This document shows positions 33,754 to 42,735 of a DNA stretch of 43,752 bases, in pieces (position 1 is the stretch's first letter; every line of letters starts with the position of its first letter). This DNA comes from Bacteroidota bacterium. Its GTDB lineage: Bacteria > Bacteroidota > Bacteroidia > Chitinophagales > Chitinophagaceae. The stretch covers positions 1 through 43,752 of the forward strand of contig JAPLEO010000055.1 in NCBI GenBank assembly GCA_026391125.1, given 5' to 3'. The notes beneath the pieces were generated by a model. That model worked only from the letters and a program-made list of their open reading frames with translations. It was not told the origin of the DNA and searched no databases. The position numbers and the translations under genes were made by a program.

Positions 33754-35966
33754 TGGAACTTGCAAAATTCATAAAGCTTTTAATAAAAAGAAAATGGCTG
33801 ATCCTTGGGCTACCATTGATCATGGTGGTCATTACTTTTTATTTGGTTCGGAATATGGCGGATACCTATAGTTCTCATGGTAGAATGTCGACTGGCTTGG
33901 TAGATAAATCTCAACAGGTACTTTCTTCAGACGGATTTCAAGAAAGTAAAATCAATAGTGATTTTGCTAACCTGATGGAAATGATGCGTCTGAACAAAGT
34001 GTATGATCAGATCTCGTACCGTTTGATGATCCACGATCTTACTGACAGTGTTCCTTTTAAAGCGAAAAGCAAAATCTTAAAAGATCTGAATCCAGATGCG
34101 ATAAAGCATGCAGTAGAAGTATATAAAAAGCATTATCATACAAGGGAACCTTTGAATGGTTATATACCCGATGAGAATGGTTTGATACAATTGATAAAAA
34201 GCATGGGATATAATTATGATGTCTTAGCAAAAGGTATTGGAATATATCGCCCTAATAACAGTGATTTTATTGACGCAACTTATGATTCAGAGAATCCAAA
34301 CTTATCTGCCTTTGTAACTAATACTTTGTTAGATGAGTTCATTGCGTATTACACAGAATATGTTAAAAATAACCAACAAAAAACAGTTAATTTTTTAGAT
34401 ACGCTACTCCGACAAAAGGAATCTGAGATGAACCGTTTAAAGGGTTTATTGAAAAACTATAAGATTCAGAATCGTGTTTTGAATTTGAATGAACAAGCAA
34501 AAAGTTTGTACAATCAGTTGTCGAGTTTTGAGACAATGAAGCAACTTGCTGAAAAAGATGTTGCTGCTTATACAGGGGCATTAAAAAGTATTGAAGATAA
34601 GTTTAACCCAAATGAGCGCAAATATTTTGAAGCAACCATGGTGCCGATCAATCAACAGATTGCTGCCACCAAGCAATACTTGCTCAATCTTTCTGACGAA
34701 TACATTAAAAGCAATTACGACGAAAAGATCAAGAGGAAAATCGATTCAGCAAAAAATGTAGCAACCATACAAATTCAACAAGCAACTGATCGCTATATTG
34801 TAAACCCACTAGCCGCAAAAGAAAGCCTAGTGTTGCAAAAAGTAAAACTGGAACTCGACAATGATATAGCAAAGTTCAGTTTAGCAACTTTAATTGAAGA
34901 ACTTGTTCGGCTAAATAAAAAGTTCGATTTACTGGTTCCTCATGAAGCAGTAATTCAAAACTATGAAAGTGCCATTGATGTAGCCAGTAAAGAATACTTA
35001 GACGCTCAATTCAGATACAATAAATCAAGTCTTGAATCAAGCCTAGCGATCTCCTTACGGCAAATTGAATTCGCAGTGCCTGGTCCGGCTAGTCCTACCA
35101 AAAAGATGATCCTTGTGATTATGTCTGGTTTGGTGAGCTTTATTTTGGTTCTATTAGGATTGTTTATTGTATTCTATCTGGATGATTCTTTGTCTGCTGT
35201 TAATGAACTCGCTGACAAAACAAATCAAATTGTTCTCGGGTATATTCCTTTATTAACAAGTTCAGTTGTACAGCTAAAATCATTGTGGGAGAAGCCATTT
35301 AACGATGACCTTAGGTTGCAGAATTTTAAAGAAATGTTACGCTCTTGTAGATTTGAGATTGAGTCAGAAATGGGTAAGTCGAAAATTTTGATGGTGAATA
35401 GTCTTTGTCATGGCGAAGGAAAAACCCTATTCAGCATGAGTCTGGCCTATGCGTATTTAATGACCAGAAAAAGGGTATTATTAATTGATGGCAATTTTGC
35501 AAACCCCTCGATTAGTAATGTTACTGGAACAGAATTTTTCCTTGAAGATTTTCTTTCGGGAGACATACCATTGCCATCTTTCAGGCCAATCACTGAAATT
35601 CTAGTGATGGGTACAAAGGGAGGGGATACTAGTTTGTTAGAAATTGATACATCAGAAAATATTGAATCTAAACTTGAATCTTTGAAGGATTCATTTGATA
35701 TCATTATTATCGAAGCGCAAGGATTGAATTCCTTTAATAAATCTAAAGAATGGGTACAGTTTTCTGAAAAAGTACTAACCGTATTTGAATCAGGAAGGAA
35801 AATTAATTTTAAGAAAAAGCAAAATGTTCTTTACTTAAATGGGTTGGAGGGTAAGTTCATTGGATGGATACTAAATAGAGATCAAAATGAAACACTTATC
35901 AAACCTAAAAAGAAGAAAAGTTTAAAATCAATTTTCTCAAAAAATATTGAATTACAATGGACATAA
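33753..35966 (+). CDS. Wzz/GNVR polysaccharide co-polymerase with a degenerate BY-kinase domain
   Basis: A 737-residue inner-membrane protein. TM1 is at about 16-34, followed by a long periplasmic coiled region (~35-445) and TM2 at about 451-475 (ILVIMSGLVSFILVLLGLFIVF). A cytosolic P-loop domain follows (~520-700). Walker A-like HGEGKT is kept, but Walker A' reads LLIDGNFANP where DxD is usual, and Walker B reads IIIIEAQG instead of IID. No tyrosine cluster is present at the basic C-terminus (KPKKKKSLKS). The family sets chain length and couples to export. Kinase activity looks lost or altered. The stop overlaps the next gene by 10 bases. Confidence 0.85.
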   Translation: MELAKFIKLLIKRKWLILGLPLIMVVITFYLVRNMADTYSSHGRMSTGLVDKSQQVLSSDGFQESKINSDFANLMEMMRLNKVYDQISYRLMIHDLTDSVPFKAKSKILKDLNPDAIKHAVEVYKKHYHTREPLNGYIPDENGLIQLIKSMGYNYDVLAKGIGIYRPNNSDFIDATYDSENPNLSAFVTNTLLDEFIAYYTEYVKNNQQKTVNFLDTLLRQKESEMNRLKGLLKNYKIQNRVLNLNEQAKSLYNQLSSFETMKQLAEKDVAAYTGALKSIEDKFNPNERKYFEATMVPINQQIAATKQYLLNLSDEYIKSNYDEKIKRKIDSAKNVATIQIQQATDRYIVNPLAAKESLVLQKVKLELDNDIAKFSLATLIEELVRLNKKFDLLVPHEAVIQNYESAIDVASKEYLDAQFRYNKSSLESSLAISLRQIEFAVPGPASPTKKMILVIMSGLVSFILVLLGLFIVFYLDDSLSAVNELADKTNQIVLGYIPLLTSSVVQLKSLWEKPFNDDLRLQNFKEMLRSCRFEIESEMGKSKILMVNSLCHGEGKTLFSMSLAYAYLMTRKRVLLIDGNFANPSISNVTGTEFFLEDFLSGDIPLPSFRPITEILVMGTKGGDTSLLEIDTSENIESKLESLKDSFDIIIIEAQGLNSFNKSKEWVQFSEKVLTVFESGRKINFKKKQNVLYLNGLEGKFIGWILNRDQNETLIKPKKKKSLKSIFSKNIELQWT

Positions 35967-37144
35967 ATTATGGGATGTTATTATGGCAATTGATTCAAAT
36001 TTTAATCGGCTATAACCTTGTATTGCCATTACTGATTTTTATTATTTATTTGTTTGTTCCAAAATCAAATAAAGCTGAAGCGATTGTTGAGATTGCAGAT
36101 TATGCAATTATCGTAACTGCTTATGAACAAACACACACATTGCCGCCTGTGGTTGCTTCAATTTTAAAGTTGAACTATAAGAACTTCCTTATCTACATTG
36201 TTGCTGATAAATGTGACATCAGTAATTTAAATTTTAATGATGAACGTGTTGTACTGCTGAGACCTGAAGAAACTTTATCAAGCAATACACGATCACATTT
36301 TTATGCGATACATCGTTTCAAGAGACCTCATAATCGGATTACCATCATTGATAGTGATAACTTAGTAGAACCCGATTACCTCGATGAATTGACTGTCTAT
36401 TTTGATAAAGGATTTACAGCGGTTCAAGGTGTTAGGGATGCGAAAAATATGGATACCGTGTATGCATGTTTAGACGCAGCGCGCGACATTTATTATCATT
36501 TTTACGACGGTAAAATACTATTTGAAGCTGGTTCTTCTGCAACTCTTGCAGGGTCTGGAATGGCTTTTACAACCCAGTTGTATAGAGATTGTTTAGAACA
36601 TCAAGATATTACAGGAGCAGGCTTTGATAAGATCTTGCAAAAAGAAATTGTGGAGCGTGGCAATAGAATTGCGTTTGCAGAAAAGGCAATCTTATACGAT
36701 GAAAAGACCTCTCGGTCAGATCAATTAGTAAAACAAAGAGCAAGGTGGATCAATACTTGGTTTCGATATTTTAAATTTGGATTTCAATTGGTTTGGAAAG
36801 GCATCACAGGATTTAATTGGAACCAATTTTTATTTGGATTGGTGTTATTAAGACCACCACTGTTTATATTTCTGTTGCTTTCGGTATTATTCATGTTTGT
36901 TGATCTTCTAATTAGTCCTATACAATCATTGATATGGCTCATTGGTTTTATGATCTTTATAGCAGGATTTCTGTTTGCACTTCTTATGTCACACACTGAT
37001 AAGCGCATTTATCAGTCGCTATGGGGAATCCCAAAATTTATTTTCTTCCAGGTATTGTCGCTTTTGAAAGTTCGAAAAGCCAACGAAATTTCAGTAGCAA
37101 CGCAACATTATCATGAGAAGGAAATTGATGAACTGAAAAAGTAA
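35957..37144 (+). CDS. Membrane family 2 glycosyltransferase
   Basis: A 395-residue enzyme with an N-terminal membrane helix (residues ~10-32) and a GT-A domain: AIIVTAYEQTHTLPPVVASIL, the metal motif IIDSDNLVEPDYLDEL and the KQRARWINTWFRYFKFG motif (Q-x2-R-W type) typical of processive or cellulose-synthase-like transferases. Two or more C-terminal helices follow (LLRPPLFIFLLLSVLFMFVDLL; LIWLIGFMIFIAGFLFALLMSH). It overlaps the preceding co-polymerase gene by 10 bases. It could polymerise or extend the glycan at the membrane; the sugar is unknown. Confidence 0.88.
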   Translation: MDINYGMLLWQLIQILIGYNLVLPLLIFIIYLFVPKSNKAEAIVEIADYAIIVTAYEQTHTLPPVVASILKLNYKNFLIYIVADKCDISNLNFNDERVVLLRPEETLSSNTRSHFYAIHRFKRPHNRITIIDSDNLVEPDYLDELTVYFDKGFTAVQGVRDAKNMDTVYACLDAARDIYYHFYDGKILFEAGSSATLAGSGMAFTTQLYRDCLEHQDITGAGFDKILQKEIVERGNRIAFAEKAILYDEKTSRSDQLVKQRARWINTWFRYFKFGFQLVWKGITGFNWNQFLFGLVLLRPPLFIFLLLSVLFMFVDLLISPIQSLIWLIGFMIFIAGFLFALLMSHTDKRIYQSLWGIPKFIFFQVLSLLKVRKANEISVATQHYHEKEIDELKK

Positions 37145-37147
37145 CAT

Positions 37148-37288
37148 ATGCGTACAAGTCCGAGTATTAAATTAAAAAAGGAAACTCCTGAACAAACCGA
37201 AGCTAGGATTCAAGTAATTACTAGAAAGGTTGCTATTGGGTTTATTGTTGTTATTCAATTGGCAATCATCTATAAAATGCTATTCTAA
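37148..37288 (+). CDS. Short 46-residue single-helix membrane peptide
   Basis: An ATG at 37148, three bases after the glycosyltransferase stop, opens a 46-codon frame ending at 37288. The N-terminal half is polar and charged (SIKLKKETPEQTEARIQVITRK), the C-terminal half is one hydrophobic helix (VAIGFIVVIQLAIIYKMLF). It is followed after three bases by the next gene. Spacing, start and a complete amphiphilic layout argue for a real gene. It may be a small partner of the adjacent glycosyltransferase or polymerase, but I recognise no family. Confidence 0.55.
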   Translation: MRTSPSIKLKKETPEQTEARIQVITRKVAIGFIVVIQLAIIYKMLF

Positions 37289-37291
37289 TCT

Positions 37292-38803
37292 TTGGACGAT
37301 TTTACCCTTCATATCGACCCATCAAATAACCGTCAAAAAAAAACGATTGGCAAAATCCTAAGAAGATTTTTGTTGGTTGAAAAATTTTCAGGTTGGTGGG
37401 GTTTTGCAATTTTCTTTATTATCTCGTCCATTTTGGCGTATGCCATTGCAGAATCAGGTATGAAAATTGCCTTAATGGTAATTGCATTTTCGGTTGCCCT
37501 TCCAGTAGTTTATTTCCTTGTAGTTAAACCTGAATTTGGGATCATGGTTTATTTAACATTGGCCTATACCATCATGTGGTTTTTAAGATATGGGGTAGGA
37601 GGTTTCCCATTGGGTACTTTAATGGATGGGATGTTGGCATTGTTTACGCTAGGGATGTTTATGCAAATAAAACAAAAACAGGATTTTGATCTGCTAAAAG
37701 GCAAGGTCAGTTTGATGATCTTTATTTGGGTGTCTTACACTATGATGCAAGTGGCTAATCCAGCAGCAGAATCAAGACTAGCTTGGGTATATACTGTACG
37801 AACCGTTGGGTTAGTTACACTCATGTATTTTATTTTCACTTACAATATTCGAACAAAACAATTCATAAGGATTATCCTTAAATGGTGGATTGTTTGGTCG
37901 TTCATCAACGCTTGTTATGCATTTAAACAAGAATATTTTGGCTTCGCTGACTTTGAAGAACAATGGCTGCATTCTGCTCCGGAATTGGCAAGCTTATTAT
38001 TTCTAGCCGGGCATTGGAGAAAATTTTCTATGTTTTCAGATCCAGTGACCTTTGCTTATAATATGGCCACTGCTAGTTTGTTGTGTATGGCACTCATCAC
38101 TGGACCGTTAAAGACCTATAAAAAAATGATATTAGGCTTTTTGGCCGTTTTCTTTTTATATGTAATGCTATTCTCTGGTACAAGGGGGGCCTTTCCTTTA
38201 GTGCCTGCTGCCTTTATGTTATATGCCATTCTCAAATTCAATCGACAGATTCTCGTATTTACTGTTGGCGCATTATTCTTTATTGTTTTTCTCATATTCA
38301 TGCCTACATCTAATCAAAATATCCTTCGATTTCAAACCGCATTTAGGCCAAATAATGATGCTTCGTATAAAGTGCGTGAGATGAATCAGGCCCGCATTAA
38401 ACCCTATATTTATACGCATCCTATTGGTGGTGGGTTAGGTGCAACAGGGGAATGGGGGATCAAATTTGCGCCAAATTCTTTTCTGGCCCATTTTCCTCCC
38501 GATAGTGGCTATGTAAGAACAACGGTTGAGCTAGGTTGGATTGGTCTATTTATTTTTAGTTACATGATATTTACAATTCTAAAAACCGGCGTAAATAGTT
38601 ATTATGATATAAGGGATCCCGAACTCAAAAGTTATTCTTTGGGGATGATTTTGATGGTTTTTACATGGAATATTGGTAACTTTCCACAACAAGCATTGGT
38701 GCAGTATCCATCTAACGTTTTGTTCTTTTTAGCTGTTGCATTAATGGGAGTAATTTATAGGATTGATCAGCAACAAAATCTTGCAATTAATGGGAAACTC
38801 TGA
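37292..38803 (+). CDS. O-antigen ligase/Wzy-type polymerase-like membrane protein
   Basis: A 503-residue polytopic protein with about 11-12 helices. The large periplasmic loop region (PNNDASYKVREMNQARIKPYIYTHPIGGGLGATGEWG), with an Arg-rich segment and HPIGGGLG, matches the Wzy_C/O-antigen ligase fold. LFSGTRGAFPLVPAAFML is a conserved membrane stretch. It would either polymerise repeat units or attach glycan to an acceptor on the periplasmic face; sequence cannot tell which. The start is TTG at 37292, which gives a 30-residue polar N-terminus before the first helix. The next gene starts before its stop. Confidence 0.85.
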   Translation: MDDFTLHIDPSNNRQKKTIGKILRRFLLVEKFSGWWGFAIFFIISSILAYAIAESGMKIALMVIAFSVALPVVYFLVVKPEFGIMVYLTLAYTIMWFLRYGVGGFPLGTLMDGMLALFTLGMFMQIKQKQDFDLLKGKVSLMIFIWVSYTMMQVANPAAESRLAWVYTVRTVGLVTLMYFIFTYNIRTKQFIRIILKWWIVWSFINACYAFKQEYFGFADFEEQWLHSAPELASLLFLAGHWRKFSMFSDPVTFAYNMATASLLCMALITGPLKTYKKMILGFLAVFFLYVMLFSGTRGAFPLVPAAFMLYAILKFNRQILVFTVGALFFIVFLIFMPTSNQNILRFQTAFRPNNDASYKVREMNQARIKPYIYTHPIGGGLGATGEWGIKFAPNSFLAHFPPDSGYVRTTVELGWIGLFIFSYMIFTILKTGVNSYYDIRDPELKSYSLGMILMVFTWNIGNFPQQALVQYPSNVLFFLAVALMGVIYRIDQQQNLAINGKL

Positions 38804-40016
38804 TCATTTAAAAGGACGGGATATCATTGTAGTAGGTCAACAAGCATGGGATGTTTCAATTGGTAGCAATTGCAAAAACATAGCATTAGAATGGAGTAAA
38901 TACAACAGAGTTTTGTATGTTAATTCTCCTTTAGATCGAATTAGTAAGTTCCGGGGGAAGTCTGACCCCAAAATAGCCAAACGAATCTCCGTTGTTCAAG
39001 GAAATGAAAAAGGTTTAGTGTCTATCAAAGAAAATTTGTGGAATCTTTTCCCTGACGAAATGATCGAATCGATCAACTGGATCAAATGGCCCTTCTTATT
39101 TGAATTCCTGAATAAAAGAAATAACCAACTATTTGCTAAGTCAATCTTAAGAGCGGTAGAAGAACTAGGTTTCAAGGATTTCATATTGTTTAATGATAAC
39201 GATATGTTTAGATCCTTCCATTTGAAATCGCTTTTGAAACCTGCCATCAGCATTTATTACTCACGAGATTTTATGTTGGCGGTAGATTATTGGGCGTTTC
39301 ATGGCAAAAAACACGAACCTGAATTGATCGCTGGCTCAGATATCTGTGTTGCCAATTCCACATATCTAGCAGATTATTGTAGAAAATATAATAGCAACAG
39401 TTTTTATGTGGGACAGGGATGTGAACTAGACATCTTCATGCAAACTGATGGATTAGCTCAACCAAACGATATGCTGCCCATAAAGGGGCCCGTCATTGGG
39501 TATGTAGGGGCATTGCAAAGTATTCGTCTCGATATTGCAATCCTTCAGCATATTGCAGTATCAAAACCAGATTGGAGCGTTGTTTTAGTGGGCCCTGAAG
39601 ACAATGAATTTAAGGCTTCAACTTTACACCAAATGGGTAATGTATATTTTCTTGGGTCTAAGGATCCTTCAACTCTTCCTTCTTATATCAATGCTTTTGA
39701 CGTTTGCATCAATCCGCAAATCGTGAATCAAGTTACTATTGGAAATTACCCAAGAAAAATTGATGAATACTTAGCAGTAGGGAAGCCAGTGGTAGCCACC
39801 AAAACAGATGGAATGAGCATTTTTGCATCTCATTGTTATTTGGCAGAAACTAAAGAAGATTATGTAAAGATGATTGAAGATGGTTTGCTGAAAGACAATG
39901 CAGATTTAAAATCTAATAGACGTCATTTTGCATCAGCTCATACATGGGAGAATAGTGTGCTAGAAATAGACAAAGCAATTTCGAATTGGTTTGATGCAAA
40001 GCGTCAATCAGAATAA
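38790..40016 (+). CDS. GT4-like (GT-B) glycosyltransferase
   Basis: A 408-residue enzyme taken from the ATG at 38790, overlapping the previous gene by 14 bases; the frame is also open from a TTG at 38763. The N-terminal domain begins GRDIIVVGQQAWDVSIGSNCKNIALEW. The C-terminal donor domain shows VIGYVGALQSIRLDIAIL, SVVLVGPEDNE, VYFLGSKDPSTLPSYINAFDVCINP and the acidic-motif equivalent NYPRKIDEYLAVGKPVVAT. This is the layout of UDP-sugar transferases in Bacteroidota capsule loci. Donor unknown. Confidence 0.87.
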   Translation: MGNSDHLKGRDIIVVGQQAWDVSIGSNCKNIALEWSKYNRVLYVNSPLDRISKFRGKSDPKIAKRISVVQGNEKGLVSIKENLWNLFPDEMIESINWIKWPFLFEFLNKRNNQLFAKSILRAVEELGFKDFILFNDNDMFRSFHLKSLLKPAISIYYSRDFMLAVDYWAFHGKKHEPELIAGSDICVANSTYLADYCRKYNSNSFYVGQGCELDIFMQTDGLAQPNDMLPIKGPVIGYVGALQSIRLDIAILQHIAVSKPDWSVVLVGPEDNEFKASTLHQMGNVYFLGSKDPSTLPSYINAFDVCINPQIVNQVTIGNYPRKIDEYLAVGKPVVATKTDGMSIFASHCYLAETKEDYVKMIEDGLLKDNADLKSNRRHFASAHTWENSVLEIDKAISNWFDAKRQSE

Positions 40017-40037
40017 GTTCCTTTTAAATGTATTGCA

Positions 40038-40925
40038 ATGAAACCGATTACCATTGTTGTAGCTTCAGACGATAATTATTTAGTCCTTCTCGCTGCTCTA
40101 ATAAATTCTATTGAAACAAATTTAAAAACTGGGAATACAATTGATTTATGGATCATTGAAGACAATGTATCTTCTTTCAATAAAAAGAAATTGCAAAGTT
40201 CTGTTAATCCAAACATTACCAATTTGTTTTGGCAGTCAATGGCTGAAGTTATTCCTCAGGGGATGTCTCTTCCACTCGATAGAAGTAGTTACCCTTTGAA
40301 TATTTACATGCGCCTTTTTATACCTTATTTTATTCCCAAAGAAGTGGAGAAAGTTTTATATCTCGATGTAGATATGATCGTGCAAAAAGATATATCCACT
40401 TTGTTTGAAACGGATCTAGGTGACTCTTTAGTTGCAGCAGTATTAGATCCTCGGATCATTACATTTGATAATGCATGGGGTGGGGTTTTAAATTATGAAG
40501 AATTAGGCCTTGACGCAAAGACTAGGTATTTTAATACGGGATTATTATTGATCCCCACTAAAAAATGGCTTGAGCAGGATATACCTGTCAAGATTATTAA
40601 TTGTATTGATGAGAATAAGAAATTTGCAAACTACCCCGACCAATATGGTATGAATGTAGTGTTAGCGCACCAATGGCTAGAACTAGATCCGCTATGGAAT
40701 CACTTCTGCACTTTCGAACATCCTGATCCCTATTTGATCCACTACGTTCAAAGAAAACCGATCTTCAAATCTTACAATAATAGCCTCGAGTTTCAGAAAA
40801 TATTCTATCAATACCTTTCACATACCGCCTGGAAAAACGAGAAGCCAAGAGGAGAGTCTGGAAGACAATTGAAGAAAATTAAAAACATTTTGGATAAAGT
40901 GTTGAAACAGATTGGGATTGGATAA
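40038..40925 (+). CDS. Family 8 glycosyltransferase
   Basis: A 295-residue retaining GT-A enzyme of the LPS-galactosyl/glucosyltransferase type: ITIVVASDDNYLVLLAALINSI, the metal-binding LYLDVDMIVQKDISTLFE (DxD), YFNTGLLLIPTKKW and PDQYGMNVVLAHQWLELDPLWN, with the HYVQRKPI histidine motif near the end. It stands 21 bases after the preceding gene. It is a likely hexosyltransferase for the surface polysaccharide; linkage and sugar unknown. Confidence 0.92.
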   Translation: MKPITIVVASDDNYLVLLAALINSIETNLKTGNTIDLWIIEDNVSSFNKKKLQSSVNPNITNLFWQSMAEVIPQGMSLPLDRSSYPLNIYMRLFIPYFIPKEVEKVLYLDVDMIVQKDISTLFETDLGDSLVAAVLDPRIITFDNAWGGVLNYEELGLDAKTRYFNTGLLLIPTKKWLEQDIPVKIINCIDENKKFANYPDQYGMNVVLAHQWLELDPLWNHFCTFEHPDPYLIHYVQRKPIFKSYNNSLEFQKIFYQYLSHTAWKNEKPRGESGRQLKKIKNILDKVLKQIGIG

Positions 40926-40951
40926 AAGAAGAAGTTGATTGATTCTAAATT

Positions 40952-41821
40952 ATGAATGTTATGATGAAATCTGTTTTTTTAATATTGGTTCATGCGAATA
41001 CTGGTCAACTTAAAAGATTGATTGAAAGATTGAGTGTTGATGATACAAAAATATATTTGCAAGTTGATTTGAAGACTGACATATCATTATTTGAAGAATA
41101 TAGAAATTACCCCCAAGTCATTTTTATTAAACATAGAATTAAAGTAGCCTGGGGTGGATATAGCCAGGTTCAAGGAATGGTGAATAGTTTTAAAGAGATC
41201 ATTCCTTCTTTTGAAGAGGGACAATATATTTCTGTGATTAGCGGACAAGACTATCCGATCATGCGAAATGAGGAGATGAATAGTTTCTTGAGTTTAAATC
41301 AGGGAAAGGCTTTTATGGAATATTTACTAATTCCTGAAGAATGGCCTGTGGGTTTTAAGCGACTAGAACGATATGATTTATCGGATTATCATTTTCCGGG
41401 ATTTGCAACTTTAGAAATTAAAATGAATGCTTTGCTTCCCAAAAGAAAACCTCCAAAAGAATTAGTGTATGTTGGCAAATCATCTTGGTTTACCATCACT
41501 ATCGAACACTTAAAATACATTGTTGCCTTTCTTGAAAAAAATCATTCTATCAAGAAATATTTTAAGCTTACTTGGGGAAGTGATGAGCTGGTTTTTCAAA
41601 CCATTCTGTATAACTCAAAATTTAGAGGGCAGATGGTTAATGATAACCTAAGATACATTGATTGGTCTGCGGGTGAAGCAAGACCCAAAGTGTTAGTTAT
41701 AACCGATGCCGAAAAATTAAAGCAATCTGGAAAATTTTTCGCCAGAAAATTTGATGAAAAGGTGGATTCAAAAATACTTGATTGGATAGATGAAAATTTA
41801 CTGACCCAAAAAAGCATATGA
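40952..41821 (+). CDS. Family 14 (core-2/I-branching type) glycosyltransferase
   Basis: A 289-residue enzyme whose start VFLILVHANTGQLKRLIERL, followed by IYLQVDLKTDI, VAWGGYSQVQGMVNSFKEI, YISVISGQDYPI and the later LTWGSDELVFQTILYNS, is typical of GT14 beta-1,6-N-acetylglucosaminyl- or xylosyltransferase-like proteins found in bacterial capsule loci. Three Met codons lie in the first five residues, so the exact start is uncertain by a few codons. It overlaps the next gene start by 4 bases (ATGA), so the two are coupled. Confidence 0.88.
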   Translation: MNVMMKSVFLILVHANTGQLKRLIERLSVDDTKIYLQVDLKTDISLFEEYRNYPQVIFIKHRIKVAWGGYSQVQGMVNSFKEIIPSFEEGQYISVISGQDYPIMRNEEMNSFLSLNQGKAFMEYLLIPEEWPVGFKRLERYDLSDYHFPGFATLEIKMNALLPKRKPPKELVYVGKSSWFTITIEHLKYIVAFLEKNHSIKKYFKLTWGSDELVFQTILYNSKFRGQMVNDNLRYIDWSAGEARPKVLVITDAEKLKQSGKFFARKFDEKVDSKILDWIDENLLTQKSI

Positions 41822-42732
41822 AACTAGTTTCCATTATTACTGTCAATTATAATCATAGTCATGTTACAGATGAATTTCTGGATGCATTTTATAAGACCAA
41901 TGATTATCCCAACTATGAGATCATAGTGGTTGACAATGCTAGTAAGGTGAATCCTGTTCCCGATTGGATATTGAAATACCCAGGTGTACAGTTTTATCGT
42001 TCAGATGTAAACCTCGGATTTGCAGGCGGGAATAATCTAGGCATTGCTAAAGCTAATGGAGATCTATTTTTCTTGGTCAATAACGATACAGAATTTACAC
42101 CCGGGCTGATGAGTAAGTTGGTTGAAAGTTTTGATACTTATCCTCAGACTGGAATGATTTCGCCCAAAATCAGGTATTTTCAGCAGCCTGATACTTTACA
42201 ATATGCAGGGTATACAGAAATGAATTATTATACTGCCAGGAACTATTGTGTTGGACAGTTTGAAAAAGACAACGGACAGTATGACCATTTAACCGGCTTC
42301 ACTGGATTTGGCCACGGTGCTGCCATGATGGTTTCGAAAGAATCTATTGAAAAAGCGGGTCTGATGTTTGAAAACTATTTTCTTTATTATGAGGAAATGG
42401 ACTGGGGTGCAAGAATCAAAAAAGCTGGGTTTGAAATAAGGCTCAATATGCAAGCTTTGATCTATCATAAAGAATCAGTGTCAGTTGGTCAGAAGAGTGC
42501 CTTAAAAGAATTCTTTATGAACAGAAATCGGATTCTTTTTATTAGACGTAATGCTAGCTTTTTTCAAAAGATGATATTCTATTGTCATTTTTGTCTGCTT
42601 GTAACACCTAGAAATATGGTAAGTTATTTGAAGGATGGGACTGCTGATTTTATTCCCATTCTTTTCAGGGCAATATGGTGGAATATTACCAATAGGGTAG
42701 ATAGCAAAAAATTAGGATTTAAATTAAAATAA
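41818..42732 (+). CDS. Family 2 glycosyltransferase, rhamnosyltransferase-like
   Basis: A 304-residue GT-A enzyme: VSIITVNYNHSHVTDEFLDAF, YEIIVVDNASKVNPVPDWI, VNLGFAGGNNLGIAKANGDLFFLVNNDTEF (the NND motif binds metal), GHGAAMMVSKESIEKAGLMFENYFLYYEEMDWGARIKKAGF (acid catalytic region ED/EMD) and a membrane-associated C-terminal helix. This organisation resembles dTDP-rhamnosyltransferases (RfbF/WbbL type), but donor identity is not provable here. Confidence 0.9.
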   Translation: MKLVSIITVNYNHSHVTDEFLDAFYKTNDYPNYEIIVVDNASKVNPVPDWILKYPGVQFYRSDVNLGFAGGNNLGIAKANGDLFFLVNNDTEFTPGLMSKLVESFDTYPQTGMISPKIRYFQQPDTLQYAGYTEMNYYTARNYCVGQFEKDNGQYDHLTGFTGFGHGAAMMVSKESIEKAGLMFENYFLYYEEMDWGARIKKAGFEIRLNMQALIYHKESVSVGQKSALKEFFMNRNRILFIRRNASFFQKMIFYCHFCLLVTPRNMVSYLKDGTADFIPILFRAIWWNITNRVDSKKLGFKLK

Positions 42733-42735
42733 GAT

